DNA of 64,000 bases from an uncultured Prevotellaceae bacterium (GTDB taxonomy: Bacteria; Bacteroidota; Bacteroidia; Bacteroidales; Bacteroidaceae): NCBI GenBank assembly GCA_902767775.1, contig CACXIP010000011.1, positions 62,001 to 126,000 on the forward strand, given 5' to 3'. The position numbers were made by a program, and so were the translations under genes. Each line of letters begins with the position of its first letter. Position 1 is the stretch's first letter. Under the pieces are notes generated by a model. The model was not told the DNA's origin and did no database searches. It saw only the letters and a program-made list of their open reading frames with translations. Of this stretch, positions 43,255 to 52,293 are shown piece after piece.

Positions 43255-43608
43255 TTATGTTAGATTGGTCGGGTTCTTGTCGGCCGCAATTGTTTCTGAA
43301 GAGTAGACTCCCATTTTCATTTCAAGCTCTTCCATGTTGATGAATCCCGAACCTCGATAGACTTCCTTTCCGTCCATCAGCAACAGCACCGTCGGTCCTG
43401 AGAAAACCAGGAAACGCCCTGCTGTCAGCGGTTCCTCTCGGATATCCGTATAGAACGAGAAAACGGAGGGAAATTGGTCTGCCACAGCCCCAACCTTATC
43501 AAGCATGACATTGCAGACTCCGCAGTCAGGAGCCTTGATGAAAAAGAGGCATAGACGGTTTTCCGACAGTGTCTGTTCGATGTCCTTGATATTCGTCAGA
43601 TGCTTCAT
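43255..43608 (-). CDS. Thioredoxin-like protein
   Basis: A 117-aa cytoplasmic thioredoxin-fold protein with the redox motif CGVC (in APDCGVCNVML) and the cis-proline segment FSGPTVLLL. The ATG at 43608 is preferred over the GTG at 43620. It lacks a signal peptide, so it is an intracellular thiol-disulfide protein rather than a periplasmic one. It shares strand and close spacing with the DUF362 lipoprotein gene. Confidence 0.82.
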   Translation of the reverse strand: MKHLTNIKDIEQTLSENRLCLFFIKAPDCGVCNVMLDKVGAVADQFPSVFSFYTDIREEPLTAGRFLVFSGPTVLLLMDGKEVYRGSGFINMEELEMKMGVYSSETIAADKNPTNLT

Positions 43609-43652
43609 TTCTATGCACACTCTCGATTTTTGGGATGTGGAATTGGATTGGT

Positions 43653-44564
43653 TTAATTATCAATTATTTTGTATATGAAATTCTGAAGTCCTTGGGCGGG
43701 GATGTGGTACATGAAATCCACGTATAGGGGCTTTCTCTTGATTACCGTGTCCACAATCTTTGCAATCTGCTCGTCGCTGAGTTTCTTCAGGTCGAGTACA
43801 TACGATTCAATACCTTCTTCTGTAGCCAATGCAACGTTCTTGTTGTAACTGAGGCTGATGCCACCCTCCTCATCATTGATGACGATGTCTTCTTTCTGGT
43901 CATTGAGGTAAAAGCTGTCGAATTTGTAATCGACCGGGTTAGCCACGACACCATCGTTCAGCACACCTATTTTGAGGTACTCCCCTTCGAGATCGTTATA
44001 TTCATCGATAAGAACGATGTCCTTGTACTTGCCTTCCTTGATTACCCGGCACTTGATATAGTCCTCTTCCGCTTCCAGCTGGTCTGCCTTGATGGGTGCG
44101 CTTTCTATGTCTCCGACACTGGCTTTGGGGATGTAGGCACTCTCAATATCGCACCATTCGTTGAGAACACAGATTTTATAAAAATCGCCTTCCTCTCCAA
44201 GCACAGGGAAGACACGACCTTCCGAAGCTATGATATCTGAGCTTAACTCGAACCCTTGCATGTCGGGCTGGTCAGACCATTGGTAGACAGTCTCGCAAAA
44301 GTCGCTCTCGCAGTCTGCCTCATCCCATCTAACCAAGGTCGGGCTGTTGGTGTCAGCATTCTTGTATAGCCCTTCTTCTGGGGAGGTCACCACCACGAAT
44401 TTTTGGAATGGAGGAAGGGCCAGTTGAATCACGCTTTCTGTTTTCGCTGTTTTCTCTGCTGTTTCCGATTTCTCTGTGTTCTTCTTGGCATTGCAGTTTG
44501 TGGTCATTACTGGAATCAGCATAACCCATAGCATAACTAATAATTTGGTCTTCATTGTTTTCAT
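43653..44564 (-). CDS. Hypothetical secreted lipoprotein
   Basis: A 303-aa protein with an N-terminal hydrophobic segment and TTNC at residues 22-25, a plausible but non-classical lipobox. The middle has SH3-like beta segments (GLYKNADTNSPTLVRW, FPVLGEEGDFYKICVL, EWCDIESAYIPKAS), a pattern seen in bacterial SH3b proteins. The C-terminal part is acidic. I do not recognise a catalytic motif. It has its own promoter at 44593-44622. Confidence 0.6.
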   Translation of the reverse strand: MKTMKTKLLVMLWVMLIPVMTTNCNAKKNTEKSETAEKTAKTESVIQLALPPFQKFVVVTSPEEGLYKNADTNSPTLVRWDEADCESDFCETVYQWSDQPDMQGFELSSDIIASEGRVFPVLGEEGDFYKICVLNEWCDIESAYIPKASVGDIESAPIKADQLEAEEDYIKCRVIKEGKYKDIVLIDEYNDLEGEYLKIGVLNDGVVANPVDYKFDSFYLNDQKEDIVINDEEGGISLSYNKNVALATEEGIESYVLDLKKLSDEQIAKIVDTVIKRKPLYVDFMYHIPAQGLQNFIYKIIDN

Positions 44565-44592
44565 AAAAAGTTGATTAATTGGACTTCAGCGA

Positions 44593-44622
44593 CAAAGATA
44601 GTAAACCTTTTTCAAACGGCAA
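44593..44622 (-). promoter_or_regulatory. Promoter of the 43653-44564 lipoprotein gene
   Basis: On the minus strand TTG (44622-44620), 19 nt, then TATCTTTG (44600-44593), a very good Bacteroidetes match 28 nt upstream of the start. Confidence 0.65.
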
Positions 44623-44938
44623 TGAAATAGCATCAAAACCCCTTACCTTGATTTCATAATTATTGTTAATTTTTGCAAGGGTATCGTGTTGTAACACAAG
44701 AAATCGTCTATATTTCAGTAGAAAGATATAAAGGATTTACAGTTGGTTCTCTGCCTGCGACTTCATCGTTGAGCGAGTTGATGATTAATCAAGTAGGATT
44801 CGCACGCTAACGCACGATAGAAAACATGTTGCAATGAGGATTTATAGCAATTTTACTGAGATTTTGCCATCAGTTTTTAGAAAATAAAGTAATTTTGCAA
44901 GGTGACGTGCTCAAATACCAACATCAATACAAATTATT
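44623..44938. other. Intergenic region, no gene seen
   Basis: About 315 bp upstream of the 44939 gene. The -7 box TAATTTTGC at 44890-44898 is visible for the rightward gene. A GTGTT-GT-AACAC inverted repeat lies at about 44688-44699. Nothing else is recognisable. Confidence 0.5.
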
Positions 44939-45319
44939 ATGCTGCATTTCAAACAAGGGATTGGCTGGAGGGCCTGCTATGATGATGAGAAAAACATCTA
45001 CACGGCAAAAACATCGTGGAGAGGGGATTATCACCTCTATGAAATAGATGAGGAAATATACAACCAGCTCGGTGAACCAGACGTAGACTCAGAAGGGCTG
45101 ATTCACTCAGGCCGCCATCTATATTATAGTCAGGACAATCCTATCGGGCCGCCAACAGACATGGTCATAGACGAGAACTATGCCACACTTTGCTCTTGGG
45201 CAGAAATTCAGACAAGCGGGAATGTCATGCCTAATGAACTGACAGACGTTGCCGTCGAACTTTGGGAGAACGAGGCAACCAAGGAACAGAGGAAAAAGCA
45301 GCGGAAATCAAAGAAATAA
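44939..45319 (+). CDS. Small hypothetical protein
   Basis: A 126-aa soluble protein, aromatic-rich N-terminus (WRACYDDEKNIYTAKTSWRGDYHLYEI), acidic middle and a Lys-rich tail ending in KKQRKSKK. I know no family. The codon pattern is balanced and the TAATTTTGC box lies 40 nt upstream, so it is probably a real gene. Confidence 0.6.
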   Translation: MLHFKQGIGWRACYDDEKNIYTAKTSWRGDYHLYEIDEEIYNQLGEPDVDSEGLIHSGRHLYYSQDNPIGPPTDMVIDENYATLCSWAEIQTSGNVMPNELTDVAVELWENEATKEQRKKQRKSKK

Positions 45320-45372
45320 AGAAAAATAGCTGTAGTTTCCACCCCATTCAAATGCGCTAATCTTTTATTTTT

Positions 45373-45541
45373 CACGAATTAGAGAATTAGAGAATTATTT
45401 CATTATGATAAGAATTAAAAGGAATTGGAGAAGAAATGGCAGGCCATTTTGTATTAGCAAGGTGAAATTCCGTCGCTTGCGACATGCCATTCTTGAAAAT
45501 TCTTTTTTGTTGCATAAAATTCTTAAATTCTCAAATTCGTG
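45373..45541. repeat. MITE-like inverted-repeat element
   Basis: CACGAATTAGAGAATTAGAG at 45373 is the approximate complement of the right end, which finishes TTCTCAAATTCGTG at 45541. Nested arms follow inside (AAGAAATGGCA on the left, TGCCATTCTT on the right), so the entire 169 bp can fold into one long hairpin. There is no coding capacity. The CACGAATTA motif also occurs in the dispersed repeat at 18595, 18805 and 37989. The rest of the 45320-45586 gap is plain. Confidence 0.6.
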
Positions 45542-45586
45542 ATAGAAAAACTTGAGAAAAATGCGCCACATAAGGAACATTTGATA

Positions 45587-46507
45587 TCAGTTTTTGCCTT
45601 TATTGATGATGTAAATCCCAAGAGCGGCGAGTCCACCGGCAAGAGCGTATTTCAAATGGAAAGTCTCACCAAGGCAGAGGCATGACGTCACGGCCCCTAC
45701 GATGGGAATCAGCGAATTGTATATGGCAACTTTTCCCACAGGATTGCAACTGAGCAACTTGTTGTAGAGTGCGAATCCAACGGCAGAGATGGCGATGAGC
45801 AACAACAGGCAGACGATGCCCAGCATGTTGACATGGGGCAGCGTGCCACCAAAGGCCAGTCCGGGGATGATGAGCAGCATGCCTCCGATGGAGAGACTAT
45901 AGCCCGTGCCAACGAACACATCCACCCTGCGGCTCATCCCGCGAGTCATCAAACCCGAGATAGCCGAGCAGATGGCGTTGAGGATAATCATACCGTCGCC
46001 CAACCAGGTGAACAATCCGCTCTCGGCACCTCCAAGATTCAACGCCAGGATACCGCAGAATCCTATGGTGCAGCCAAGAATCTTCCGTGTGGTCAGCTTG
46101 TCACTCTTGAAACAGGCGCAGGCCAGCAACACCACAAGAAATGTGCTCAGCGAGTTGAGAATAGCTGCCCGTGAGCCTTCGCTATGAGACATGCCGATAT
46201 AGAAGAAGAAATAGTGGAGGGTGGTATTCATCAGAGCAAAAGCAAGGATAAACCACCAGTCGCTCGTCACATTTGTCTTGAAGGAACGTCCGCTGCTGCG
46301 GGCTACAGTTAGGATAATCAGACCGGCTGAGGCAAAACGGAGGCCTGCGAAGAGCATCTTGCTGCCCGTCATGTCTGGTGTGATGCCAAAGGCATTGAAG
46401 CCCACTTTGATGAGGGGGAATGCCCAGCCCCATGCTATAGCCGCTGTCAATGCAAATACCACCACCCATGTGGGTCTCTGGAATATGGAGGTTCTCGTTT
46501 GTTCCAT
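45587..46507 (-). CDS. EamA-family DMT transporter
   Basis: A 306-aa inner-membrane protein with ten hydrophobic segments in two EamA repeats. The first repeat includes AFALMNTTLHYFFFYIGMSHSEGSRAAILNS and the second SAVGFALYNKLLSCNPVGKVAIYNSLIPIVGAV. Members export amino acids or related metabolites. The substrate is unknown. A -7 box TAACTTTGC on the minus strand at 46563-46555 precedes it. Confidence 0.88.
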   Translation of the reverse strand: MEQTRTSIFQRPTWVVVFALTAAIAWGWAFPLIKVGFNAFGITPDMTGSKMLFAGLRFASAGLIILTVARSSGRSFKTNVTSDWWFILAFALMNTTLHYFFFYIGMSHSEGSRAAILNSLSTFLVVLLACACFKSDKLTTRKILGCTIGFCGILALNLGGAESGLFTWLGDGMIILNAICSAISGLMTRGMSRRVDVFVGTGYSLSIGGMLLIIPGLAFGGTLPHVNMLGIVCLLLLIAISAVGFALYNKLLSCNPVGKVAIYNSLIPIVGAVTSCLCLGETFHLKYALAGGLAALGIYIINKGKN

Positions 46508-46616
46508 CTGCTTACTCTATACCGCCAGCAGGATGCTGCTGCTTAAAAATTGATGCAAAGTTATAGAAAAATAGCCATACCGTATGATGAGAAATAGGTT
46601 TTTTGATGATTATTTG

Positions 46617-46625
46617 TATCTTTGC
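46617..46625 (+). promoter_or_regulatory. -7 box of the GH43 gene
   Basis: TATCTTTGC lies 88 nt upstream of the GH43 start and faces away from the EamA gene. No convincing -33 TTG at 19 nt is present. Confidence 0.45.
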
Positions 46626-46712
46626 ATTTGAAAAATACAGGGAGTGGGCGCACTCACCCACACTCCCAAAAGTATATTCCATTTGTCGTTCCATAGCAAT
46701 TAAAACAACAGA

Positions 46713-48332
46713 ATGATGGCGTTTTTCAAATCAAGTCTTTGGGTTATTGTCCTTTCCATGGCCATATCCATGAACATAGCAACGGGATGGGCGCAAGGAT
46801 ACAGGAATCCTGTACTTCCCGGTTTTCACGCAGACCCGAGTGTATGTCGCGCTGGCAATGATTTCTATCTTGTCAACAGCACTTTCCAGTATTTCCCCGG
46901 TGTGCCGGTGTTCCACAGCAAAGACTTGGTGAACTGGGAACAAATTGGCAATTGCCTCACCCGACCTTCACAGGTGGATTTGAAAGGGACAGATGGGAAT
47001 AGTGGAATCTATGCACCGACCATCCGTTACAACAACGGGAGGTTCTATATGGTGACAACAGTTTTCCCTTCCCGTCGCCATTTTTACGTGTGGACAGACA
47101 ATCCTGCCGGAGAGTGGTCTGCCCCCATTGTTATAGACTTTGCCATTGGCAGCTGCGACCCGACATTGTTTTTTGATGAAGGCAAGTGCTATTTCCTGTG
47201 GAAAGAAGGCGACATCAAAATCTGTGAAATAGATGTGGAGACAGGACGCCAGTTGGGTGAGATTCATCATCTTGGAACAGGGCTTGGCGGTCGCTATCCG
47301 GAAGGCCCACACATCTACAAGAAAGACGGATACTACTATCTGTTGTTGGCGGAAGGCGGCACTGAGCATGGGCATCATGTGAACATCCTGCGCAGCAGAA
47401 ATCTTTTTGGTCCCTACGAACCTAACCCGGCGAATCCCATCCTCTCGCATTTCAACATGAAGATGCAGAACAGCAACATTCAGGGACTTGGGCATGCCGA
47501 CTTGGTGCAGGCACCCGACTCTTCTTGGTGGATGATTTGTCTGGGATACAGAACCAGTGGCTATCTGCAGCATGTGATGGGCAGAGAGACGATGCTTGCA
47601 CCCGTGGAGTGGGAGAGAGGTGGGTGGCCCGTGGTGAACGGTGACGGAACATTGCAGACAGACATGAAGTGCAAGACGCTCCCGTTGGTGACATTGGCAC
47701 AGGAGCCTGAAAAAGAAGAGTTCGATTATATCAAACGTAATGCCCCCAAAGACAGCTATCACTCTTTAGGCTTGCCCATGGGATGGATGAGCCTGTGCAA
47801 TCCGGACTATACCAAATATTCTCTCACTGACCGCAAGGGATGGCTCAGGCTCCATCCAAGCACCACGGACCTCAGTGAGACAGCGTCGCCCACTTTCATT
47901 GCCCGCAGACAGACAGAACTTACATTCTCCGCCACAGCACTGTTCGACCTGTCTCATCTCTGTGAGGGGATGCAAGCCGGCATCACTGCCTATGCCGCAC
48001 CTTTGAACCACTATGATGTGGTAGCCGAGAGAAAAGGTGGTAAAATAGTCGTCAAATCGAATGTGAGGCTGGGGCAGACCAGCCATGTCGAAAAAGAAAT
48101 ACCACTGGCTGGCGACCATGCGTATCTGCGTATTGCATCCGATAAGGACTTCTATTATATGATGGCATCCTCCGATGGTGTCAACTTCACCCCATTGGCC
48201 AAGATGGAGTATCGCTTCCTCAGTACAGAGACCATCGGCGGCTTCACTGGTGTCATGCTTGGACTTTTTGCACAAGGTAGCCAAGATGTGGTTGACGGGT
48301 ATGTGGATATCGATTGGTTTGAATACAAATAA
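46713..48332 (+). CDS. GH43 family glycoside hydrolase with C-terminal beta-sandwich
   Basis: A 539-aa secreted enzyme with a signal peptide (about 1-28). The GH43 five-bladed catalytic domain carries its three acids: Asp41 in GFHADPSV (base), Asp149 in GSCDPTLFF (pKa modulator) and Glu197 in YPEGPHIYK (acid). The C-terminal part (about 340-539) is a concanavalin-like module (WMSLCNPDY, 'FSATALFDLSHLCEGMQAGI', VDGYVDIDWFEY) common in beta-xylosidase/arabinofuranosidase members. It is probably active on xylan- or arabinan-derived oligosaccharides. It lies just before the sugar-acid operon. Confidence 0.9.
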   Translation: MMAFFKSSLWVIVLSMAISMNIATGWAQGYRNPVLPGFHADPSVCRAGNDFYLVNSTFQYFPGVPVFHSKDLVNWEQIGNCLTRPSQVDLKGTDGNSGIYAPTIRYNNGRFYMVTTVFPSRRHFYVWTDNPAGEWSAPIVIDFAIGSCDPTLFFDEGKCYFLWKEGDIKICEIDVETGRQLGEIHHLGTGLGGRYPEGPHIYKKDGYYYLLLAEGGTEHGHHVNILRSRNLFGPYEPNPANPILSHFNMKMQNSNIQGLGHADLVQAPDSSWWMICLGYRTSGYLQHVMGRETMLAPVEWERGGWPVVNGDGTLQTDMKCKTLPLVTLAQEPEKEEFDYIKRNAPKDSYHSLGLPMGWMSLCNPDYTKYSLTDRKGWLRLHPSTTDLSETASPTFIARRQTELTFSATALFDLSHLCEGMQAGITAYAAPLNHYDVVAERKGGKIVVKSNVRLGQTSHVEKEIPLAGDHAYLRIASDKDFYYMMASSDGVNFTPLAKMEYRFLSTETIGGFTGVMLGLFAQGSQDVVDGYVDIDWFEYK

Positions 48333-48380
48333 GACAATGAGACTGAAATCCGCCGAAGCGTAATAAAACGGCAAGATGCT

Positions 48381-48410
48381 TTGAAAATCAAGAAAAGTCA
48401 TTATCTTTGC
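48381..48410 (+). promoter_or_regulatory. Promoter of the sugar-acid operon
   Basis: TTG at 48381-48383, 18 nt, TATCTTTGC at 48402-48410. The box overlaps the extended TTG-started frame of the next gene, which supports the ATG at 48446 as the true start. Confidence 0.7.
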
Positions 48411-48445
48411 AGAAAAGTAAGAACAAATCACTAAAACAAAGAGAA

Positions 48446-49141
48446 ATGACTACATTGTGGAAGGACGATGAGGAACTGTACAAGATAGCTCGCACAGAAC
48501 TGTTCACAGCCTTGGTTGGCGACGTGTTGGACAAGATGGGCTATCTGCACCAGTTTCTGCCGCCATGCATCAAGCCTTTACGGCGTGACATGATTGTGAT
48601 TGGGCGGGCAATGCCCGTGTTGGAGGCTGATGTCTTTGCAGAACGCCAGCAGGACACCCATCTCGACGTGATGCGCAAACCTTTTGGTATCATGTTTGAG
48701 GCTCTCGACCAATTGAAGGCTGGAGAAGTGTATATCTGCTCAGGTTCTTCACCCCGCTATGCGTTATGGGGCGGACTGATGAGCACACGCGCCATCGCCA
48801 TTGGAGCTGCAGGAGCAGTGGTCGACGGCTTCTCGCGTGACACCAACGAGATTCTGCGGCTGAACTTCCCCACCTTCTCCCAGGGGACATACGCACAGGA
48901 CCAGGGACCGCGTGGAAAAGTGATAGATTATCGCGTGCCCATTGAGTTCGGCGGTATCAAAGTGAATCCGGGCGACATCGTGTTTGGCGACCTCGATGGC
49001 GTCATCATCGTACCTCGGGAAGCGGAAGAGGAAGCCTTTGCCGGAGCTATCGAAAAAGCCCGCGGCGAGAAACAAGTGAAGCAGGCTCTGGAACAAGGAA
49101 TGAGCACTGTGGAAGCTTTCAGAAAATTTGGAATTATGTAA
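48446..49141 (+). CDS. RraA-family aldolase/regulator-like protein
   Basis: A 231-aa protein of the RraA (HMG-aldolase-like) family. Family features are LVGDVLDKMGYLHQFLPP, the active-site block WGGLMSTRAIAIGAAGAVVDG with SRDTNEI, and VNPGDIVFGDLDGVIIVPRE. Members include 4-hydroxy-4-methyl-2-oxoglutarate aldolases and RNase E regulators; in this operon an aldolase acting on a 2-keto sugar acid is more likely. It is first gene of the operon, 10 nt before the dehydrogenase. Confidence 0.85.
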   Translation: MTTLWKDDEELYKIARTELFTALVGDVLDKMGYLHQFLPPCIKPLRRDMIVIGRAMPVLEADVFAERQQDTHLDVMRKPFGIMFEALDQLKAGEVYICSGSSPRYALWGGLMSTRAIAIGAAGAVVDGFSRDTNEILRLNFPTFSQGTYAQDQGPRGKVIDYRVPIEFGGIKVNPGDIVFGDLDGVIIVPREAEEEAFAGAIEKARGEKQVKQALEQGMSTVEAFRKFGIM

Positions 49142-49151
49142 ATCTTATCCT

Positions 49152-49904
49152 ATGAAAATGATGAATCCATTTAGGTTGGACAACCAACGTGCCGTGGTGA
49201 CAGGTGGTGGCAGCGGACTGGGGCTGGGTATTGCCAAGGTGTTTGTAGAAGCAGGTGCTGAAGTGATTATTATCGGACGCAACGAGGAGAAACTGCGTGA
49301 GGCTCAGCAGCAGTTGGGCGAGCGTTGTTCTTTTCGGGCTTTCGATGTCACTAATCTCGGCGAGATACCTCAGTTGGTCAAGGAAATCGGAACAATAGAT
49401 ATCCTTGTCAACTGTGCAGGCGTCCATCTGAAGAAGTGGGCACTCGATGTGACTGATGAGGAATTCCTCAATGTGCTGAATGTCCATGTGATGAGTGTCT
49501 TTGCCCTAAGCCGTGAGTTTGCCAAACTGATGGCGGAAAAAGGAAAGGGTAGTATCATCTTGATTAGTTCTATGACAGCCATCATGGGTATGCAACAGGT
49601 GGTGGCATATACCACAGCCAAGTCGGCCATCCTTGGGCTCCAGCGCAGTCTGGTGGCCGACCTCTCGCAAAAGGGCATCCGTGTGAACACCATCGCCCCA
49701 GGCTGGATTGACACCCCGATGCTCCACAAAGCCATCGACAATGACCCACAGCGCAAGGCCAACATCATGCGGCGTATCCCCATGAAATATTTCGGACAGC
49801 CCGAAGACATCGGCTATGCCGCCCTCTATCTGTCATCACCTGCCGGCAGTTATGTGAATGGTGTGTTCTTACCTGTCGACGCTGGTGCGTCAGAATCTTT
49901 TTAA
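49152..49904 (+). CDS. SDR-family dehydrogenase
   Basis: A 250-aa short-chain dehydrogenase/reductase. The cofactor site VTGGGSGLGLGIAKVF, NCAGVH, the catalytic Ser in ILISSMTA, Tyr and Lys in VAYTTAKS, and PGWIDTPM are all present. The closest general type is gluconate-5-dehydrogenase or related sugar-acid oxidoreductases. The ATG at 49152 is preferred to the upstream TTG. In the operon it probably interconverts a keto- and hydroxy-sugar acid. Confidence 0.88.
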   Translation: MKMMNPFRLDNQRAVVTGGGSGLGLGIAKVFVEAGAEVIIIGRNEEKLREAQQQLGERCSFRAFDVTNLGEIPQLVKEIGTIDILVNCAGVHLKKWALDVTDEEFLNVLNVHVMSVFALSREFAKLMAEKGKGSIILISSMTAIMGMQQVVAYTTAKSAILGLQRSLVADLSQKGIRVNTIAPGWIDTPMLHKAIDNDPQRKANIMRRIPMKYFGQPEDIGYAALYLSSPAGSYVNGVFLPVDAGASESF

Positions 49905-49907
49905 GGC

Positions 49908-51173
49908 ATGAAACGCTCAAACGTCAGATGGACCGTGGTGGCGCTGATTTTCTTTGCCACCACCATCAATTATATCGACCGCCAAGTAATTGGTCTGCTG
50001 AAACCTTATATCCAGGATGACCTTGGATGGTCGGAGGCCGACTATGGCTATATCGTGACCGCCTTTCAGGTGGCATACGGCATCGGAATGCTGGTGTGCG
50101 GGCGGATGCTCGACAAGTTTGGCAGCAAGATAGGCTACTCCATCGCCATCATTGTGTGGAGCATTGGAGCTGTTCTGCATGCTGCCGTTCGCTCGGTGAC
50201 GGGCTTTGGTGCCGCACGTGCCATTTTGGGCTTAGGCGAGGCAGGCAACTTCCCTGCCGCTGTGAAGGTGATTGCCGAGTGGTTCCCCAAGCGTGACCGT
50301 GCTTACGCCACTGGCTTGTTCAACTCCGGCACAACGATAGGCGCCATCATCGCACCTATCATAGTGACTGCCATCACCCTGCAATGGGGCTGGCGATGGG
50401 CTTTTGTCATCACTGGTCTGTTGGGGTTCTTTTGGGTTGTTGCCTGGTGGCTCATCTATGTGGCTCCTGAAAAAAATCCAAAAGTGAATGCCGCCGAATT
50501 GGAGTACATCCATTCGAAAGATGAATGTGAGGAAGAGGCAGAATTGCCACAAGGCCGCGCTGTCACATGGGGTGAGTTGTTCCGTCATCGCCAGACCTAC
50601 GCTATTCTTTTTTCCCGCTTCGTCACAGACTGGGTATGGTGGCTCTTCCTGTTCTGGACACCCGACTTCCTGAACAAGGTGCATGGCGTTGACCTGAAGT
50701 CCACCGTCCTGCCCCTTATCATCATCTACACCATGTCGAGTATCGGTGGCATCTATGGCGGTCATGTCTCATCACAGTTTGTCCGCTTCGGGCGCTCGCT
50801 TGATTTCGCCCGCAAAACCACCATCTTGCTCTTTGCCCTGTTGGTGCTTCCTCTCAATGCAATTCCATACATCCATAACATTTGGATAGTCGTGCTGATT
50901 ATCGGATTGGCAACCAGCACCCATCAGGCATGGGCATCGAATATTTTCACAATCGTGTCGGATGTATATCCTAAACAGGTGGTGGGTTCGATGACGGGTA
51001 TCAGCAGTGTGGGAGGTGCCGTTGGCGGAGCGCTTGCCTCATCGTTTGTGGGTCTCATCCTGGAATGGACGGGCAGTTACACCACCATCTTCATGGTTGC
51101 CAGTATGATGTATTTGTTGGCATGGCTCACGCTGAAACTCTTCGTTCCTATCCGACAAATAAAATTCGAATAA
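49908..51173 (+). CDS. MFS transporter, hexuronate/sugar-acid (ACS) type
   Basis: A 421-aa transporter of twelve segments with the ACS-family signature. Key stretches are TTINYIDRQVIGLLKPYI, GRMLDKFGSKIGY, 'RAILGLGEAGNFPAAVKVIA' and 'EWFPKRDRAYATGLFNSGTT'. The ExuT-type members take up galacturonate, glucuronate or similar acids by proton symport. It sits 3 nt after the dehydrogenase and 1 nt before the enolase-superfamily gene, so uptake and catabolism are one unit. Confidence 0.92.
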   Translation: MKRSNVRWTVVALIFFATTINYIDRQVIGLLKPYIQDDLGWSEADYGYIVTAFQVAYGIGMLVCGRMLDKFGSKIGYSIAIIVWSIGAVLHAAVRSVTGFGAARAILGLGEAGNFPAAVKVIAEWFPKRDRAYATGLFNSGTTIGAIIAPIIVTAITLQWGWRWAFVITGLLGFFWVVAWWLIYVAPEKNPKVNAAELEYIHSKDECEEEAELPQGRAVTWGELFRHRQTYAILFSRFVTDWVWWLFLFWTPDFLNKVHGVDLKSTVLPLIIIYTMSSIGGIYGGHVSSQFVRFGRSLDFARKTTILLFALLVLPLNAIPYIHNIWIVVLIIGLATSTHQAWASNIFTIVSDVYPKQVVGSMTGISSVGGAVGGALASSFVGLILEWTGSYTTIFMVASMMYLLAWLTLKLFVPIRQIKFE

Positions 51174-51174
51174 T

Positions 51175-52293
51175 ATGATTATAAAAAAGATTGAGACATG
51201 GTGGGTGCGCAGAGATAAGTGCCTGTTTGACGACAAGCGCAAGGGAAAGAGCGCCATGGACTGGGATGTGCTGGTGCTCAAACTCACTACCGACAACGGC
51301 ATTGAGGGTATGGCCACAGCTTTGGCAGCACGCTCGGGCAATGTCACAGAGGCTTATATCATGGACAACATCGCCCCTGTGGTTCTTGGCCAATCTCCCT
51401 ACGACAGGGAAAAAATATGGCATGAGTTGTGGAACATCGACCGCCATCTGACTTTCTTCCCCGTCTATCTGCCTGGTCCGATAGATGTTGCCCTTTGGGA
51501 CATTTGCGCGAAGGCTGCGGGACTGCCGCTATACCAATACATGGGTGCCTATCGCGAACAATTGCCTGTCTATGCCAGCGGTTTGTTCCACACCTCGGAA
51601 CAGGAATATATCGACGAAGCGCTTTATTATCAGCAGCGGGGCATCAAATGCTACAAGGTGCATCCACCAGGACCCATTGAGACCGACATGCGCATACACG
51701 AGAATCTGCGAAAGGCAGTGGGCGACAACTTCGGACTGATGAGCGACCCTGTGGCTGAGTATACCCTCGACGAGGCAATCAAAGTGGGGCGTCAGTTGGA
51801 GCGTTTGAACTATATCTGGTTGGAGGAACCTTTCAGGGATTTCGAACTTTATAAGTATACGGAGCTGTGCAAGGCTCTCGACATACCCATCGCAGCCACG
51901 GAGACCACAAGGGGCTGCCATTGGGGAGTGGCACAGGTCATCAGCCAGAAGGCGGCAGACATCGTGCGTGCTGATGTTTCGTGGAAATGCGGCATCACAG
52001 GTACGCTGAAGATTGCCCATCTGGCGGAAAGTTTCGGACTGAATTGTGAGATACATACCACAACCATGAATTTTATGGATATCGTCAACCTGCATGTGTC
52101 GTGTGCCATCCGAAATTGCAAGTGGTTCGAATATTTCGTTCCCGAAGAAGACTTCCAGTTCCCGATGAAGGGATTGCTGCCCATCACTGCCGAAGGCAAC
52201 ATCATCGTTCCCAAAGCACCCGGCATCGGTGTGGAACTCGACTGGGAACTCATTCACAACAACTGCGTGTCGTATAAAATATTGGAATTGTGA
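51175..52293 (+). CDS. Enolase-superfamily sugar-acid dehydratase (mandelate racemase/MLE type)
   Basis: A 372-aa enzyme with N-terminal capping domain and TIM barrel. Catalytic-site motifs are KCYKVHPPG, the metal ligands in LMSDPVAE, WLEEPF and IAATETTRG, and IVRADVSWKCGITG with CEIHTT towards the end. MR-type dehydratases remove water from sugar acids to 2-keto-3-deoxy products. Combined with the MFS and SDR genes it suggests a hexonate or hexuronate pathway. The exact substrate is not decided by these motifs. Confidence 0.88.
   Translation: MIIKKIETWWVRRDKCLFDDKRKGKSAMDWDVLVLKLTTDNGIEGMATALAARSGNVTEAYIMDNIAPVVLGQSPYDREKIWHELWNIDRHLTFFPVYLPGPIDVALWDICAKAAGLPLYQYMGAYREQLPVYASGLFHTSEQEYIDEALYYQQRGIKCYKVHPPGPIETDMRIHENLRKAVGDNFGLMSDPVAEYTLDEAIKVGRQLERLNYIWLEEPFRDFELYKYTELCKALDIPIAATETTRGCHWGVAQVISQKAADIVRADVSWKCGITGTLKIAHLAESFGLNCEIHTTTMNFMDIVNLHVSCAIRNCKWFEYFVPEEDFQFPMKGLLPITAEGNIIVPKAPGIGVELDWELIHNNCVSYKILEL

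Noticed and set aside
42181..43263. 360-aa frame opposite the DUF362 lipoprotein
   Set aside because: His/Val/Leu-rich shadow of a real gene with signal and family motifs on the other strand.
48407..48445. Longer RraA-like protein from a TTG codon
   Set aside because: The TTG lies inside the -7 promoter box, so it is upstream of any transcript.
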